From JAWVYT01 sp964605205 (GTDB lineage: Bacteria; Gemmatimonadota; Gemmatimonadetes; Longimicrobiales; RSA9), in the NCBI GenBank assembly GCA_964605205.1, contig CAZSBL010000002.1:1-64000 (forward strand): a stretch of 64,000 bases of DNA, read 5' to 3'. Position 1 is the stretch's first letter. Each line of letters begins with the position of its first letter. Positions 9,301 to 17,325 of the stretch are shown here, piece by piece. Both the position numbers and the translations under genes were made by a program. A model generated the notes under the pieces. That model was not told the origin of the DNA, searched no databases, and worked only from the letters and a program-made list of their open reading frames with translations.

Positions 9301-9609
9301 CCCGCTCACCTCCACGTGGTGCTCCTCGGCCTCGAACGGGAGTGCCTCCCGCTGCGGGTAGAGGGCGGCCGTACCCTCCGGCAGCAGTGCCGCCAGATCG
9401 GACTGCACGGTTTCCGCCTCCGGTGGGTCGCTGGCCACCACGATCCAGATCCGGCGCTCCAGCTCCGAGGCAAGGGTGGCGGCGAGCACGGCGGGGAGTG
9501 AGCCGGGGAGGTTCACCACGCCCCGGAACATTCCGGGTCCCGGTAGCCCGTCGCGGAGGCTCCGGTACGCCTCCTGGCGGCGGAACGTCTCGAGGATCAG
9601 CGGGTGCAC
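6328..9609 (-). CDS. mfd: Transcription-repair coupling factor Mfd
   Basis: The start is GTG 9609, whose G is shared with the TAG stop of the preceding gene, with GGGAGG upstream; the reading frame is open further upstream but codes for arginine-rich nonsense there. The 1093-residue product has the UvrB-like N-terminal domains, the RNA-polymerase-interacting CarD-like domain (FVVHMDHGIGRFHGLE, about residues 430-500), the SF2 translocase with Walker A IGDVGYGKTE and the DEEQ box (VVDEEQRFG), the RecG-like motif (GRVGRSHHRAFCYL), and a TRCF C-terminal domain. Mfd removes stalled RNA polymerase at lesions and recruits UvrA. It is about 55 residues shorter than E. coli Mfd. Confidence 0.97.
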   Translation of the reverse strand: MHPLILETFRRQEAYRSLRDGLPGPGMFRGVVNLPGSLPAVLAATLASELERRIWIVVASDPPEAETVQSDLAALLPEGTAALYPQREALPFEAEEHHVEVSGQRVEALEALLAGRVRVLVTTARAIQERERIPDALAELRMTLAVGDEIRPSDLGEQLQALGFEETGLVEQVGEYAARGGIVDLFSFGAEDPVRLEFWGDEITSIRRFDVLDQRSTETLGAVDILPVDLKLAGDGGVARRSLLDLLPRDAILVQLHQQDDAAFDAAWEKLLELRAVEVERGRDPAPAGSLLLPPAKVREKLSGFGRIGCTEDGGLRVDARAPEAIERDTERLESLLRQAAARDERTLILCDNTGQLERLEELLGGPGALPDGATLALGTLTGGFVLEGERPLRVLTDHEIFRRARKLRRGRRFRGGGAIESLSQLQPGDFVVHMDHGIGRFHGLERVEVGGTTIESLAIEYAGDEVLRLPVYRLDAIERWVPDREDGKPPSLHKIGGKTWTKIKRKTQAAIERMAAELLELYAAREMAERPPYPEDTRWQKEMESAFLYEDTPDQRQATGDVKADMQSEKPMDRLIIGDVGYGKTEIAVRAAFKAVQDGRQVAVLAPTTILVEQHLHTFEERLADYPVRIEALSRFRTPKEQERILADLLSGQIDIVIGTHRLLQDDVAFKRLGLMVVDEEQRFGVKQKERLKDIKRNVDVLAMTATPIPRTLHLSLAGLRDLSFIQTPPRDRMPIITHVVPWIDEVVRDAILRELDRGGQVFVVHNRIQSLGAVAERVSRLVPDAAEVDIAHGQMGARQLDEVMSRFLDREFHVLVTTAIIENGLDVPTANTLIVDRADMFGLSQLYQLRGRVGRSHHRAFCYLVAPEGITLEAEKRLRILEHHTELGSGYAIAVKDLELRGAGNILGADQSGHVHAVGIDTYTRLLEKTVARLKGQEERERYPAPDVSLDGPAYVPDEYLADSAQKLHLYRRLSRAEDVATVVELREEVDDRFGAPPPEVVRLMEAARLRLLGQTLGVERINVKRHRARLTFRKDVVPRLTALQSAMHGSLIEVEVKRTDPLSLILHRLGTDSLAGSVAEALGILAAEAG

Positions 9610-11483
9610 TATGCCCTCCCCGTGGCCGCCACGGCCGATTCGAGCACGAGCACCGACAGGGCGATGACCAGGAGCGCCACCGTCAGCTCCCCGCCCAGCC
9701 GCCGGTGGTAGATCACCTCCGGCCACCCGTCGACCGCCGCCGCCAGCACTTCGCCTGGCACGTCGGCCGGTGCCGACCGCGCCAGCTCCGACTCGGCGGC
9801 CGGCGGGTTCACGGCGAAGGCTGCGGTTTCTTCGTCGCCGGCCATCACCCGGTAGATCCCGGCCACCGTGGCCCGATACGGGGCGCCGGCCGCCACGGTG
9901 TCGACGGATCCGTCGGGCGTGACCACGGCGTCGCCCGTCACGGTCACGAGCTCGCCGGGCGCGTGGCTCCCGGACCGTTGGGGCGGCGCGAGCCACGCCA
10001 GCACCCGTTCCAGGAGCGGCAGCAAGGCGGCGGATGTGGGGATCGTCCCGGCCGTGGGCGTGAGGGGTGTGGCGAGGAGGACGGACCGGCGGTGGCCGTC
10101 GATCCCTCCCACGGCCCACGGCTCACCCGTGGCGAGGCGGATCAGGACCGTGTCCTCGCCGGGGCCAGCGACGTGGTTCAACCCGTAGACCTGGCGAAGC
10201 CGGACACCGCCCAGCACCCCCAGGTCGAGCCCCGTGGTGTCCAGCCGGGCCTCGCCTTCGATGGGCGGCTCGAAGCGCCACGGGATGCCGGCGTCTGCCA
10301 GCCGGCGATTCGCGGCCGTCCGCTCGAGCGGGGAGGCGGGTGGCAGCACGAGCACGCCGGCGCCGGCCCCCACGGCCCCGGCCCCCGCCGCGGCCGGGGC
10401 CACCATCACATCAGCGCCGTTGCCGGCGGTCGCCGGGACGCGACGGATCCGTCTCGCGTCGGCAAGGACGGCCAGTGCTTCTTCCAGGAACGGGAGTGGA
10501 ACGGATGCCACGACGGGCGGTGGCGCTACCTCCACCACGAACCAGCGGCGATCATCGGCGGCCAGGGCGTCACGGTCGATCTCCACGTGTCCGGTGACCC
10601 GGCCGGCGGGCCATGCCGGGAAGGGGAGAACCACTGCGGCGTCGACGGGTGCCCGGATCACGCCACGGACCGTGCCATCCACGATGAGGCGCACCGCCAC
10701 CGAGTCACCGGTCCCCGCGATGGAGGCGGCCAGGGTGGACCGCTCGCCCGCCCGCGGCGGAAGGCCGCCCCCGACCTCGACCCGGGTCACGGCCCGGTTC
10801 CGTGGCGGCGGAGAAGTCAGCGCCAGCACCCGGATCGGCGGTGCGTCCGCCGCCCCGCCGCCCGAAGGGCCGGATCCGGGATCGCCGCGGAATCCCGTGG
10901 CCTGGAGGTCGCTCAGGAGGTGGATCTCCCGGGTGGCCGGCCCCGCCCCGGCCAGGATCGTCCGGGCCCGTTTGAGCACGGCGCCGAGGTCGACCCCGGC
11001 ATCGGAGGGCCCGGTGGCCTCCACCGCCCCGCGTACTTCCGCGGCGGTGCCCCGGATGGCCGGTTCCCATGGCGCCCCGGCCCGGAGCAGCCAGAAGACG
11101 TCGTCGGGGCCGGCGTTGTCGAGCGTGATCCGGGCGGCCTCCTTCAGTCCATCCAGCACGCGGCGGTCCTCCACTACGGCGCCGCTGGACAGGGAGTTGT
11201 CGAGCACGATCACCACGGCGGTGGGCGGGTGCGATCCGGCGTCCCGGTCGACGAACGGGCGGGCGGCGGCGCCGGCCAGGAGGACCACGCCTCCCACGCG
11301 CAGCGCCAGCAGGAGCAGCTGCCGCAGCCGGATCCGGGTGGCGTGCTCCCGCTCCGCGCGCCGCAGGTACCGGACGGCGGGGAACAGTATGCGGGGCGCC
11401 CGGTGGCGGTGCAGCAGGTGGAGGGCCAGCGGTACCACCGCCACCGCGCCGAGAGCCAGGAGGACCGGCGTCAGGAACGTCAT
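9609..11483 (-). CDS. BatA-domain / von Willebrand A membrane protein
   Basis: A 624-residue inner-membrane protein. The N-terminal BatA segment has two helices around the motif HLLHRHRAPRILFPAVRYL, and is followed at about 85-250 by a VWA-like domain with a MIDAS sequence DNSLSSG. A long, mostly beta periplasmic part follows, and a last helix near the C-terminus (ALLVIALSVLVLESA) ends the chain. Such proteins usually sit with a DUF58 protein and a MoxR AAA ATPase; here the DUF58 gene is just upstream (101 bases) but no MoxR gene is present in the window. Function is unproven in most bacteria; a role in envelope stress or assembly has been suggested for the family. The last base is shared with the mfd start. 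Confidence 0.82.
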   Translation of the reverse strand: MTFLTPVLLALGAVAVVPLALHLLHRHRAPRILFPAVRYLRRAEREHATRIRLRQLLLLALRVGGVVLLAGAAARPFVDRDAGSHPPTAVVIVLDNSLSSGAVVEDRRVLDGLKEAARITLDNAGPDDVFWLLRAGAPWEPAIRGTAAEVRGAVEATGPSDAGVDLGAVLKRARTILAGAGPATREIHLLSDLQATGFRGDPGSGPSGGGAADAPPIRVLALTSPPPRNRAVTRVEVGGGLPPRAGERSTLAASIAGTGDSVAVRLIVDGTVRGVIRAPVDAAVVLPFPAWPAGRVTGHVEIDRDALAADDRRWFVVEVAPPPVVASVPLPFLEEALAVLADARRIRRVPATAGNGADVMVAPAAAGAGAVGAGAGVLVLPPASPLERTAANRRLADAGIPWRFEPPIEGEARLDTTGLDLGVLGGVRLRQVYGLNHVAGPGEDTVLIRLATGEPWAVGGIDGHRRSVLLATPLTPTAGTIPTSAALLPLLERVLAWLAPPQRSGSHAPGELVTVTGDAVVTPDGSVDTVAAGAPYRATVAGIYRVMAGDEETAAFAVNPPAAESELARSAPADVPGEVLAAAVDGWPEVIYHRRLGGELTVALLVIALSVLVLESAVAATGRA

Positions 11484-11513
11484 TCGAGCGGTATCTGCGT
11501 CATGAGTGGGCTG

Positions 11514-11541
11514 AAGCTAACGGCGCGGCGGGGTGCGTCAA
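11514..11541 (-). promoter_or_regulatory. Possible promoter for the BatA-domain gene and mfd
   Basis: Minus strand TTGACG (11541-11536), 16 bases, TAGCTT (11519-11514), placing the start about 24 bases before the ATG at 11483. The -10 resembles other promoters in this window, but the spacer is two bases shorter. Confidence 0.4.
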
Positions 11542-11584
11542 CGCGTCTCCCCAACGGCCATTGCCGCGGTGGCGGCCGGACTCG

Positions 11585-12514
11585 CTAACGCAGCCGGTCG
11601 CGACGGCGGATGTAGTGACGCAACGCCAGGGCCATCGGCTGATCGGTCTCGATCACCGCGTAGTCCATCCCGGCGGGGGCCAGTGCATCACGCCACTCGC
11701 CGACGACGGCGTTCACCGCCGCCCGGTACTCCCGACGCAGCTCCGCCGCGCTTGCGGCCACCTCCGCTCCCGTCTCCGGATCCACGAACCGGGCCTCGCC
11801 CACCCCGGGCAGCTCCCGCTCCCCCGGATCCAGCAGGTGGAAGACCATGACCTCGTGGCCGGCGTGCCGGAGCCGCCGCAACGCCCGCCGCGCGGGCTCG
11901 GGGTCCACCAGGAGGTCGGAGATCAGGACCACCAGCCCCCGCCGCCGGGCCCGGGCCGCCACATCGGCCAACGGTGACGCCGCGTCGGTCCCCCGGCCGG
12001 GCTCGAGGGCCTCGAGCGTCCGTACCAGCCGGTGCCAGTGGGAGCGGCCGCCCCGGGGCTCGATCCGGGTCCTTACCTCGCCATCGAAGGTGGTGAGCCC
12101 CACCGCGTCACCCTGTCGAACCAGGAGCAGCGCCAGCGCGGCGGCCAGCTGGCGGCCGTACCAGAGCTTTGATGGCAGCGCCCGCTCGTCGGAGCTCCAC
12201 GCCATGGACGCGCTGCTGTCCAGGAGCAGCGTGGCCCGCACGTCCGTCTCTTCCTCGAACTGCTTCACGTAGTAGCGGTCCGAGCGGGCGAACATGCGCC
12301 AGTCCACGAACCGGAGGTCATCGCCCGGCTGGTAGGCGCGGTGCTCCGCGAACTCCACGCTGAACCCCCGGTGGGGGGAACGGTGGAGCCCGGTCAGGAG
12401 GCCCTCCACCACCCGGCTCGCCACCAGCTCCAGCCCGCCCAGCGCCGCCAGCTGCCCCGGCGCCAGCAGGTCCGCTCTCCGGCCGCCCGATCCGGGTGTG
12501 TCAGTGGATTCCAT
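11585..12514 (-). CDS. DUF58 domain-containing protein
   Basis: A 309-residue soluble protein with the family hallmarks: the RSPHRGFSVEFAEHRAYQPGDD segment region (about 45-66) containing YQPGDDLRFVDWRMFAR, and a VWA-like fold with MIDAS-type LLLDSSASMAW (about 95-105). DUF58 proteins usually act with MoxR ATPases and BatA-like membrane proteins, but the biochemical role is unknown. It is divergent from the M28 peptidase gene, 84 bases away. A TACCTT hexamer lies only seven bases upstream of the ATG on this strand, which would fit a near-leaderless message, but no -35 box goes with it. Confidence 0.88.
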   Translation of the reverse strand: MESTDTPGSGGRRADLLAPGQLAALGGLELVASRVVEGLLTGLHRSPHRGFSVEFAEHRAYQPGDDLRFVDWRMFARSDRYYVKQFEEETDVRATLLLDSSASMAWSSDERALPSKLWYGRQLAAALALLLVRQGDAVGLTTFDGEVRTRIEPRGGRSHWHRLVRTLEALEPGRGTDAASPLADVAARARRRGLVVLISDLLVDPEPARRALRRLRHAGHEVMVFHLLDPGERELPGVGEARFVDPETGAEVAASAAELRREYRAAVNAVVGEWRDALAPAGMDYAVIETDQPMALALRHYIRRRDRLR

Positions 12515-12531
12515 GCCCCCAAGGTAGCCGG

Positions 12532-12561
12532 TTGTTCGGCGGCGGGGGGAGCCCGTACCTT
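12532..12561 (+). promoter_or_regulatory. Promoter for M28 peptidase gene
   Basis: TTGTTC, 18 bases, TACCTT. The same -10 form with the same 18-base spacer precedes lepA and glmM. Transcription would start about 30 bases before the ATG at 12599. Confidence 0.45.
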
Positions 12562-12598
12562 GTCCGCTCCATCAGCCGACACTTTTGCCCGACAGCCC

Positions 12599-14149
12599 AT
12601 GAAGCGCATACTCCTGCTCCTGGCTCCCCTGCTCGTGGCCGCTACCTGTACCGGCGCCGGTCCGGACGCCTCCGCCGACCTCGGGCCCGCCGCCGAAACC
12701 ATTACGGCCAGCGACGTGTACGACCGGGTCGCTTTCCTCGCCTCCGACGCGCTCCGGGGCCGCGACACCCCGAGCCCCGGCCTCGACTCCGCCGCCCAGT
12801 GGATCGCCGATGAGCTCGCTTCGTTCGGGCTCGAGCCAGCGGGCGACGACGGTTGGTTCCAGCGCTACCCGTATCCGGCCATCGGGCTCGACACCGAAGC
12901 CACCGTGCTCCAGGTGGCCGGCGGGCAGACGCATACCTTTTCCTACGGCGCCGACTTCTGGGCGTCCGCCGGGGGCTCAACGCCCGGGGACGTGGGAATG
13001 GTCTATGTCGGCCGGGATTTCGCCCACGACGCCGACGTGGCGGACCGGGCCGTGGTGGTCCGGCTTTCCGGCCTGACCGAGGAGGGCCGCCGGGGGGTGC
13101 GACTGGACCGCCAGGCCCACGCCCGGGTCTACCGGACCCTCTCCCTGGCCGCCGAGGCCGGCGCGACCGCCGTGGTCTTCATCACCGACGCCGCGCTGAC
13201 CGAGGCGGATGTCCGCGCCCTCGCCGACACAGAGCAGGCGCCTTCACGGGTATACGGCGAGCCGGAAGACGGAGTGCCGGCCTTCTTCCTCCGCCACAGC
13301 GCCGGGCTGCGGCTCTTCCGGATGGCCGGGCTGGACGGGGAGGCGCTCCTCTTCGAGGGGGCCATCGAGCGACCGATCCCGCTTCCGGGCGTCACCGCCC
13401 GGACCCACGCTCCGCGGCGGACGCTGGATGACGCCCGGCCGCCGAACGTGGTGGGCGTGCTCCGGGGCAGCGACCCGGTCCTCGCCGAGAGCTACGTGGT
13501 GGTGACCGCCCACATGGACCACGTGGGCATCGGCCGCCCCGATGAGACCGGTGACTCCATCTACAACGGCGCCGATGATGACGCGTCGGGCACCGCCGTC
13601 CTGGTGGAGGTGGCCGAGGCGCTGGCTTCCCTGGAGACGAAGCCCCGTCGCTCGGTGCTGTTCGTGGCGGTGAGCGGTGAGGAGAAGGGGCTCCTGGGGT
13701 CCCGGTGGTTCGCCGACCATCCCACGGTCCCGCTGGAATCCATGGTCGCCAATCTGAACCTCGACATGGTCAGTCGGAACGCGCCCGACAGCATCGTGGT
13801 CATCGGGCAGGAGTACTCGTCGCTGGGTCCGCTCGTCAACAGGATCGCCGCCCAGCGGCCCGAGCTCGGGCTCACCGTGTCCGAGGACCTGTGGCCGGAA
13901 CAGCGCTTCTTCTTCCGCAGCGATCATTTCAGCTTCGCCGCCCGGGAGGTCCCGGCCCTGTTCTTCTTCGCCGGAACCCACGAAGATTATCACAGGCCCG
14001 GTGACGAAGTGGACACCATCGACACCGACAAGGCGGCACGGATCGGGCGGCTGGTGCTCTACCTGACCCACGCCATCGCGAACAGCGAGACGCCGCCCGA
14101 GTGGGACCCGGAGGGGCTCGCGACGGTTCGCGAGCTGACCCGTCGCTAG
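12599..14149 (+). CDS. M28 family metallopeptidase (secreted aminopeptidase type)
   Basis: A 516-residue exported di-zinc peptidase. The signal peptide runs to about residue 17 (MKRILLLLAPLLVAATC); the Cys could be lipidated but TATC is a poor lipobox. A PA-like insert (about 115-250) separates an N-terminal strand region from the catalytic domain. Zinc and catalytic residues are visible in order: TAHMDH, NGADDDASG, SGEEKGLLGS, LNLDMVSR and RSDHFSF. M28 enzymes of this type release N-terminal amino acids from peptides outside the cytoplasm. The ATG at 12599 is chosen over an upstream in-frame start because it begins the signal peptide. Confidence 0.9.
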   Translation: MKRILLLLAPLLVAATCTGAGPDASADLGPAAETITASDVYDRVAFLASDALRGRDTPSPGLDSAAQWIADELASFGLEPAGDDGWFQRYPYPAIGLDTEATVLQVAGGQTHTFSYGADFWASAGGSTPGDVGMVYVGRDFAHDADVADRAVVVRLSGLTEEGRRGVRLDRQAHARVYRTLSLAAEAGATAVVFITDAALTEADVRALADTEQAPSRVYGEPEDGVPAFFLRHSAGLRLFRMAGLDGEALLFEGAIERPIPLPGVTARTHAPRRTLDDARPPNVVGVLRGSDPVLAESYVVVTAHMDHVGIGRPDETGDSIYNGADDDASGTAVLVEVAEALASLETKPRRSVLFVAVSGEEKGLLGSRWFADHPTVPLESMVANLNLDMVSRNAPDSIVVIGQEYSSLGPLVNRIAAQRPELGLTVSEDLWPEQRFFFRSDHFSFAAREVPALFFFAGTHEDYHRPGDEVDTIDTDKAARIGRLVLYLTHAIANSETPPEWDPEGLATVRELTRR

Positions 14150-14183
14150 GCGGACTGACACGGACTCCAACACGAACGGACCC

Positions 14184-14399
14184 ATGGGCATTCGATTTCT
14201 CGACTCGCTTCTGATGCTCCTGACCGCCGCCGCCGGCGTCGGCGCGGCCTACTTCGCGGGCCACGCCCTCTCCAGCCACGCCGGCTGGGCCTGGATTACC
14301 GCCGGCGCGCTCGTGGTGGTGGCCGTCTTCCTCGGCGCCCTCACCAGCCGCCGGATCCGCGGCTACGCCAGAGAGAAGGGCGAGGAGATCAACCTGTAG
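14184..14399 (+). CDS. Small two-helix membrane protein
   Basis: A 71-residue protein with two hydrophobic helices (about 8-28 and 36-55) and a basic, then acidic, C-terminal tail (SRRIRGYAREKGEEINL). I recognise no family. It lies 34 bases downstream of the M28 peptidase in the same direction and probably shares its transcript. High hydrophobicity and clean coding composition argue for a real gene, but the role is unknown. Confidence 0.6.
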   Translation: MGIRFLDSLLMLLTAAAGVGAAYFAGHALSSHAGWAWITAGALVVVAVFLGALTSRRIRGYAREKGEEINL

Positions 14400-14532
14400 A
14401 CGGCGAGCTATCCCGCGGCTCCCACGGGCTCGGGCCTCCCGGACGGTGGCCCGGTACCGCCCTTGCCGGGCGGCCCACGGCCTGTCAGGTTCACCACTCC
14501 GCAACTATCTCAATGCCACGGAGGCCCCCTGA

Positions 14533-15309
14533 ATGAAGAACACACTTTCACATCGTGCCCGCCGGTTCTCCGCCCGCGTGGCGCTCCTCCTCCTCCTGCC
14601 CATGATGGGGCTGGCCGCATGCGACGAGCTGACCGGCTCCGATGACGATGACGGCATCGAGGGCACCTGGGTCCTGACGGAAGGCTCGGAAAGCGTCTTC
14701 CTCCAGATCACCAGCAGCACCGTCACCGTCTATGATGGCGAGATCGACGACTGCTTCTATATCGAGACGTACAACCTCACACCCCAGGAAGGCGATCAGT
14801 ACACGATCGCCGAGCCGAACTCCGGGTTCAGCTTCACCGTGACGATCCGCCGCGACGGGGACAACCTGATTGTCGGCTTCGAAAACGAGACGGAGGTCTA
14901 CGAGCCGTCGGACCAGGACCTCTCCCAGCTCGAGGAGTGTGCCGTGGAGGCCGGTGGCGGGGGCGATCCGTCCATCACCTGTTCGGAGCTCCCGGCGATC
15001 TCGGTGGGTCAGGCCATCGACGGCGAGCTGACCACCAGCGATGACATGTACGAGGGTCGCTACTTCGACCTCTACGGGCTCACGCTGTCCTCCGAGACAT
15101 CGGTCCAGATCGACGCCACGTCGGACCCGGTGGATACGTACCTGTACCTCTACGAGGGCGACGGGACCTACATCACCGAGAACGACGACGCGAGTTCGGA
15201 AACGTTCAACTCCAGGATCAACACCACCCTCTCGGCTGGCTGCTACCGCATTGAGGTGACCAGCTGGGGTGATGGGGAGACCGGCGCGTACACGGTGTCC
15301 GTGAACTGA
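14533..15309 (+). CDS. Lipoprotein with C-terminal PPC-like beta domain
   Basis: A 258-residue exported protein. Signal peptide with lipobox GLAAC (Cys 30) and an acidic linker (SDDDDG) after it point to an outer-membrane lipoprotein. Residues about 40-140 look like a lipocalin-like beta domain opening with GTWVL. Residues about 155-258 resemble the bacterial pre-peptidase C-terminal (PPC) domain, with YFDLYGLTL, DTYLYLYEGDG and CYRIEVTSW. PPC domains normally cap secreted proteases; here the domain is on its own lipoprotein next to, but not fused with, an M28 peptidase two genes upstream. Two internal Cys may form a disulfide. Confidence 0.75.
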   Translation: MKNTLSHRARRFSARVALLLLLPMMGLAACDELTGSDDDDGIEGTWVLTEGSESVFLQITSSTVTVYDGEIDDCFYIETYNLTPQEGDQYTIAEPNSGFSFTVTIRRDGDNLIVGFENETEVYEPSDQDLSQLEECAVEAGGGGDPSITCSELPAISVGQAIDGELTTSDDMYEGRYFDLYGLTLSSETSVQIDATSDPVDTYLYLYEGDGTYITENDDASSETFNSRINTTLSAGCYRIEVTSWGDGETGAYTVSVN

Positions 15310-15349
15310 CGCCCGGCACGCTGGTCCGGCGCGGCGACGCCGCGCATTC

Positions 15350-15395
15350 CCGGGGCCCGGCCTTCCGTTCGCGGAGGCGCCGGGCCCCGGCGTTT
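15350..15395 (+). terminator. Strong hairpin after the PPC lipoprotein gene
   Basis: A 12-bp perfect inverted repeat (CCGGGGCCCGGC and complement, 15350-15361 and 15379-15390) whose loop carries a further small CCG-TTCG-CGG stem, followed by CGTTTC. It is GC-heavy with a short T-run, typical of termination in GC-rich genomes. Confidence 0.6.
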
Positions 15396-15446
15396 CGGGT
15401 AGCGCCACGGGACGCCGCGACCGGGTCGGTTTCCGGCCGGACCGGA

Positions 15447-15476
15447 TTTACGCGCCCCTCGGACTCCCATTACCTT
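15447..15476 (+). promoter_or_regulatory. Promoter for the lepA unit
   Basis: TTTACG, 18 bases, TACCTT, about 40 bases upstream of the lepA GTG. It follows the terminator hairpin at 15350-15395. Confidence 0.5.
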
Positions 15477-15522
15477 TCATGGCTGTCGTATCCCTGAAAC
15501 GCTGAGCGAAAAGACGGATCGC

Positions 15523-17322
15523 GTGCGCATAGAACACATCCGCAACTTCTGCATCGTCGCCCACATCGACCACGGCAAGTCGACGTTGGCCGACCGCCTC
15601 CTGGAGTCCACGCACACGCTGGACAAGCGGGAGATGCGCGAGCAGGTGCTGGACTCCAACGAGCTGGAGCGGGAGCGGGGGATCACCATCAAGCTCCACG
15701 CGATCCGGATGGACTACAGGGCCCGGGACGGAAAGACGTACGATTTCAATCTGATCGACACGCCCGGGCACGTGGATTTCACCTACGAGGTCAGCCGCAG
15801 TCTGGCGGCGTGCGAAGGGGCGGTGCTGGTGGTGGACGCGGCGCAGGGCGTGCAGGCGCAGACGCTGTCGAACCTCTTCCTGGCCATGGACGCCGGGCTC
15901 GAGATCATCCCGGTCCTGAACAAGATCGACCTGCCGGGCGCCGAGCCCGAGAAGCGGCGCGACGAACTGGTGGATCTGCTGGGGTGCGAGCCTGACGACG
16001 TGCTCCTGGTGAGCGCGAAGGAGGGCACGGGCGTCGATGCGCTGTTGGAGCGGGTCGTCGAGCGGGTCCCGCCGCCGGAGGGCGATCCCGACGCGCCACT
16101 CCGGGCGCTCATCTTCGACTCCTTCTATGACCAGTACCAGGGGGCGGTGCCGAGCATCCGCGTGGTGGACGGGAGCATCCGGCCCGGGATGAACATCACC
16201 TTCGGCGCGTCGGCGCAGGAGTACGAGGTCGACGAGGTGGGCTTCATGCGGCTGGGCCGGGTCAAGCAGAAGGAGCTGACCCCGGGGGACGTGGGGTACG
16301 TGATCGCGGCCATCAAGCGGGTCACCGAGACGCGCGTGGGCGACACGGTCCTGGACGCCGACAACCCCGCCGCCGAACTGCTGCCGGGCTACCAGGAGGT
16401 GAAGCCCATGGTCTTCAGCGGGCTCTACCCCACCGACGCCGACGACTACGAAGAGCTCCGGGACGCCCTGGAGCGGCTGAAGCTGAACGACGCGAGCCTC
16501 CATTACGAGCCGGAGACATCCACGGCCCTCGGCTTCGGGTTCCGGTGCGGGTTCCTGGGGCTGCTGCACATGGAGATCGTGCAGGAGCGGCTGGAGCGGG
16601 AGTTCGACCTCGACCTGATCACCACGGTCCCGAACGTGGAGTACCACGTGGTGAAGACCGATGACACCACCGAGCTGATCGAGAACCCCACGGCCATGCC
16701 GGACCGGGGCAGCATCCAGCGCGTGGAGGAGCCGTACGTGAAGGCCCGGATCATGTGTCCGGCCGAGTACATCGGGAACGTGCAGAAGCTGCTCCACGAC
16801 CGCCGGGGCGAGTACATCCACATGCATTACCTCGACTCGAACCGGGTCGAGTTCCTCTACGAGGTCCCGCTGGCCGAGGTGGTCCTGGACTTCTACGACA
16901 GGCTGAAGAGCGGCACCCGCGGCTACGCGTCGCTGGATTGGGAGCTCGACGAGTACCGGCCGAACCCGCTGGTGAAGCTGGACATGCTCATCAACGGAGA
17001 CCCCATCGACGCGTTCAGCGTGATCATCCACGAGGACAAGGCGTACGAGTACGGCCGGGACATGGCCAGCAAGCTGAAGGATCTGATCCCGAGGCAGCAG
17101 TTCGCGGTGGCGATCCAGGCGGCCATCGGGACCAAGGTCATCGCCCGGACCACGGTGCGGGCGCTGAAGAAGGACGTCACCGCCAAGTGCTACGGCGGTG
17201 ACATCACCCGGAAGCGGAAGCTGCTGGAGAAGCAGAAGGAGGGGAAGCGCCGGATGAAGCAGGTCGGCACCGTCGAGATCCCCCAGGAGGCGTTCCTGGC
17301 GGTGCTCCAGGTCGGGGAGTGA
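15523..17322 (+). CDS. lepA: Elongation factor 4 (LepA)
   Basis: A 599-residue translational GTPase of exactly the family length. G1 AHIDHGKST, G3 DTPGH and G4 NKID are intact, and the C-terminus carries the LepA-specific domain (KRKLLEKQKEGKRRMK). LepA acts on the ribosome during initiation and elongation and is thought to back-translocate or remodel stalled ribosomes. The start is GTG 15523; the protein opens MRIEHIRNFCIVAHID, which matches family N-termini. It is followed by a glycosyltransferase gene three bases later. Confidence 0.97.
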   Translation: MRIEHIRNFCIVAHIDHGKSTLADRLLESTHTLDKREMREQVLDSNELERERGITIKLHAIRMDYRARDGKTYDFNLIDTPGHVDFTYEVSRSLAACEGAVLVVDAAQGVQAQTLSNLFLAMDAGLEIIPVLNKIDLPGAEPEKRRDELVDLLGCEPDDVLLVSAKEGTGVDALLERVVERVPPPEGDPDAPLRALIFDSFYDQYQGAVPSIRVVDGSIRPGMNITFGASAQEYEVDEVGFMRLGRVKQKELTPGDVGYVIAAIKRVTETRVGDTVLDADNPAAELLPGYQEVKPMVFSGLYPTDADDYEELRDALERLKLNDASLHYEPETSTALGFGFRCGFLGLLHMEIVQERLEREFDLDLITTVPNVEYHVVKTDDTTELIENPTAMPDRGSIQRVEEPYVKARIMCPAEYIGNVQKLLHDRRGEYIHMHYLDSNRVEFLYEVPLAEVVLDFYDRLKSGTRGYASLDWELDEYRPNPLVKLDMLINGDPIDAFSVIIHEDKAYEYGRDMASKLKDLIPRQQFAVAIQAAIGTKVIARTTVRALKKDVTAKCYGGDITRKRKLLEKQKEGKRRMKQVGTVEIPQEAFLAVLQVGE

Positions 17323-17325
17323 CGC

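Noticed and set aside
7465..9501. Long open frame (678 codons) antisense to mfd
   Set aside because: Shadow of a GC-rich coding strand: no start context, Arg/Gly/Leu/Pro-biased product without domains. Similar antisense frames over lepA, the acylase, pruA and the PLP enzymes were rejected for the same reason.
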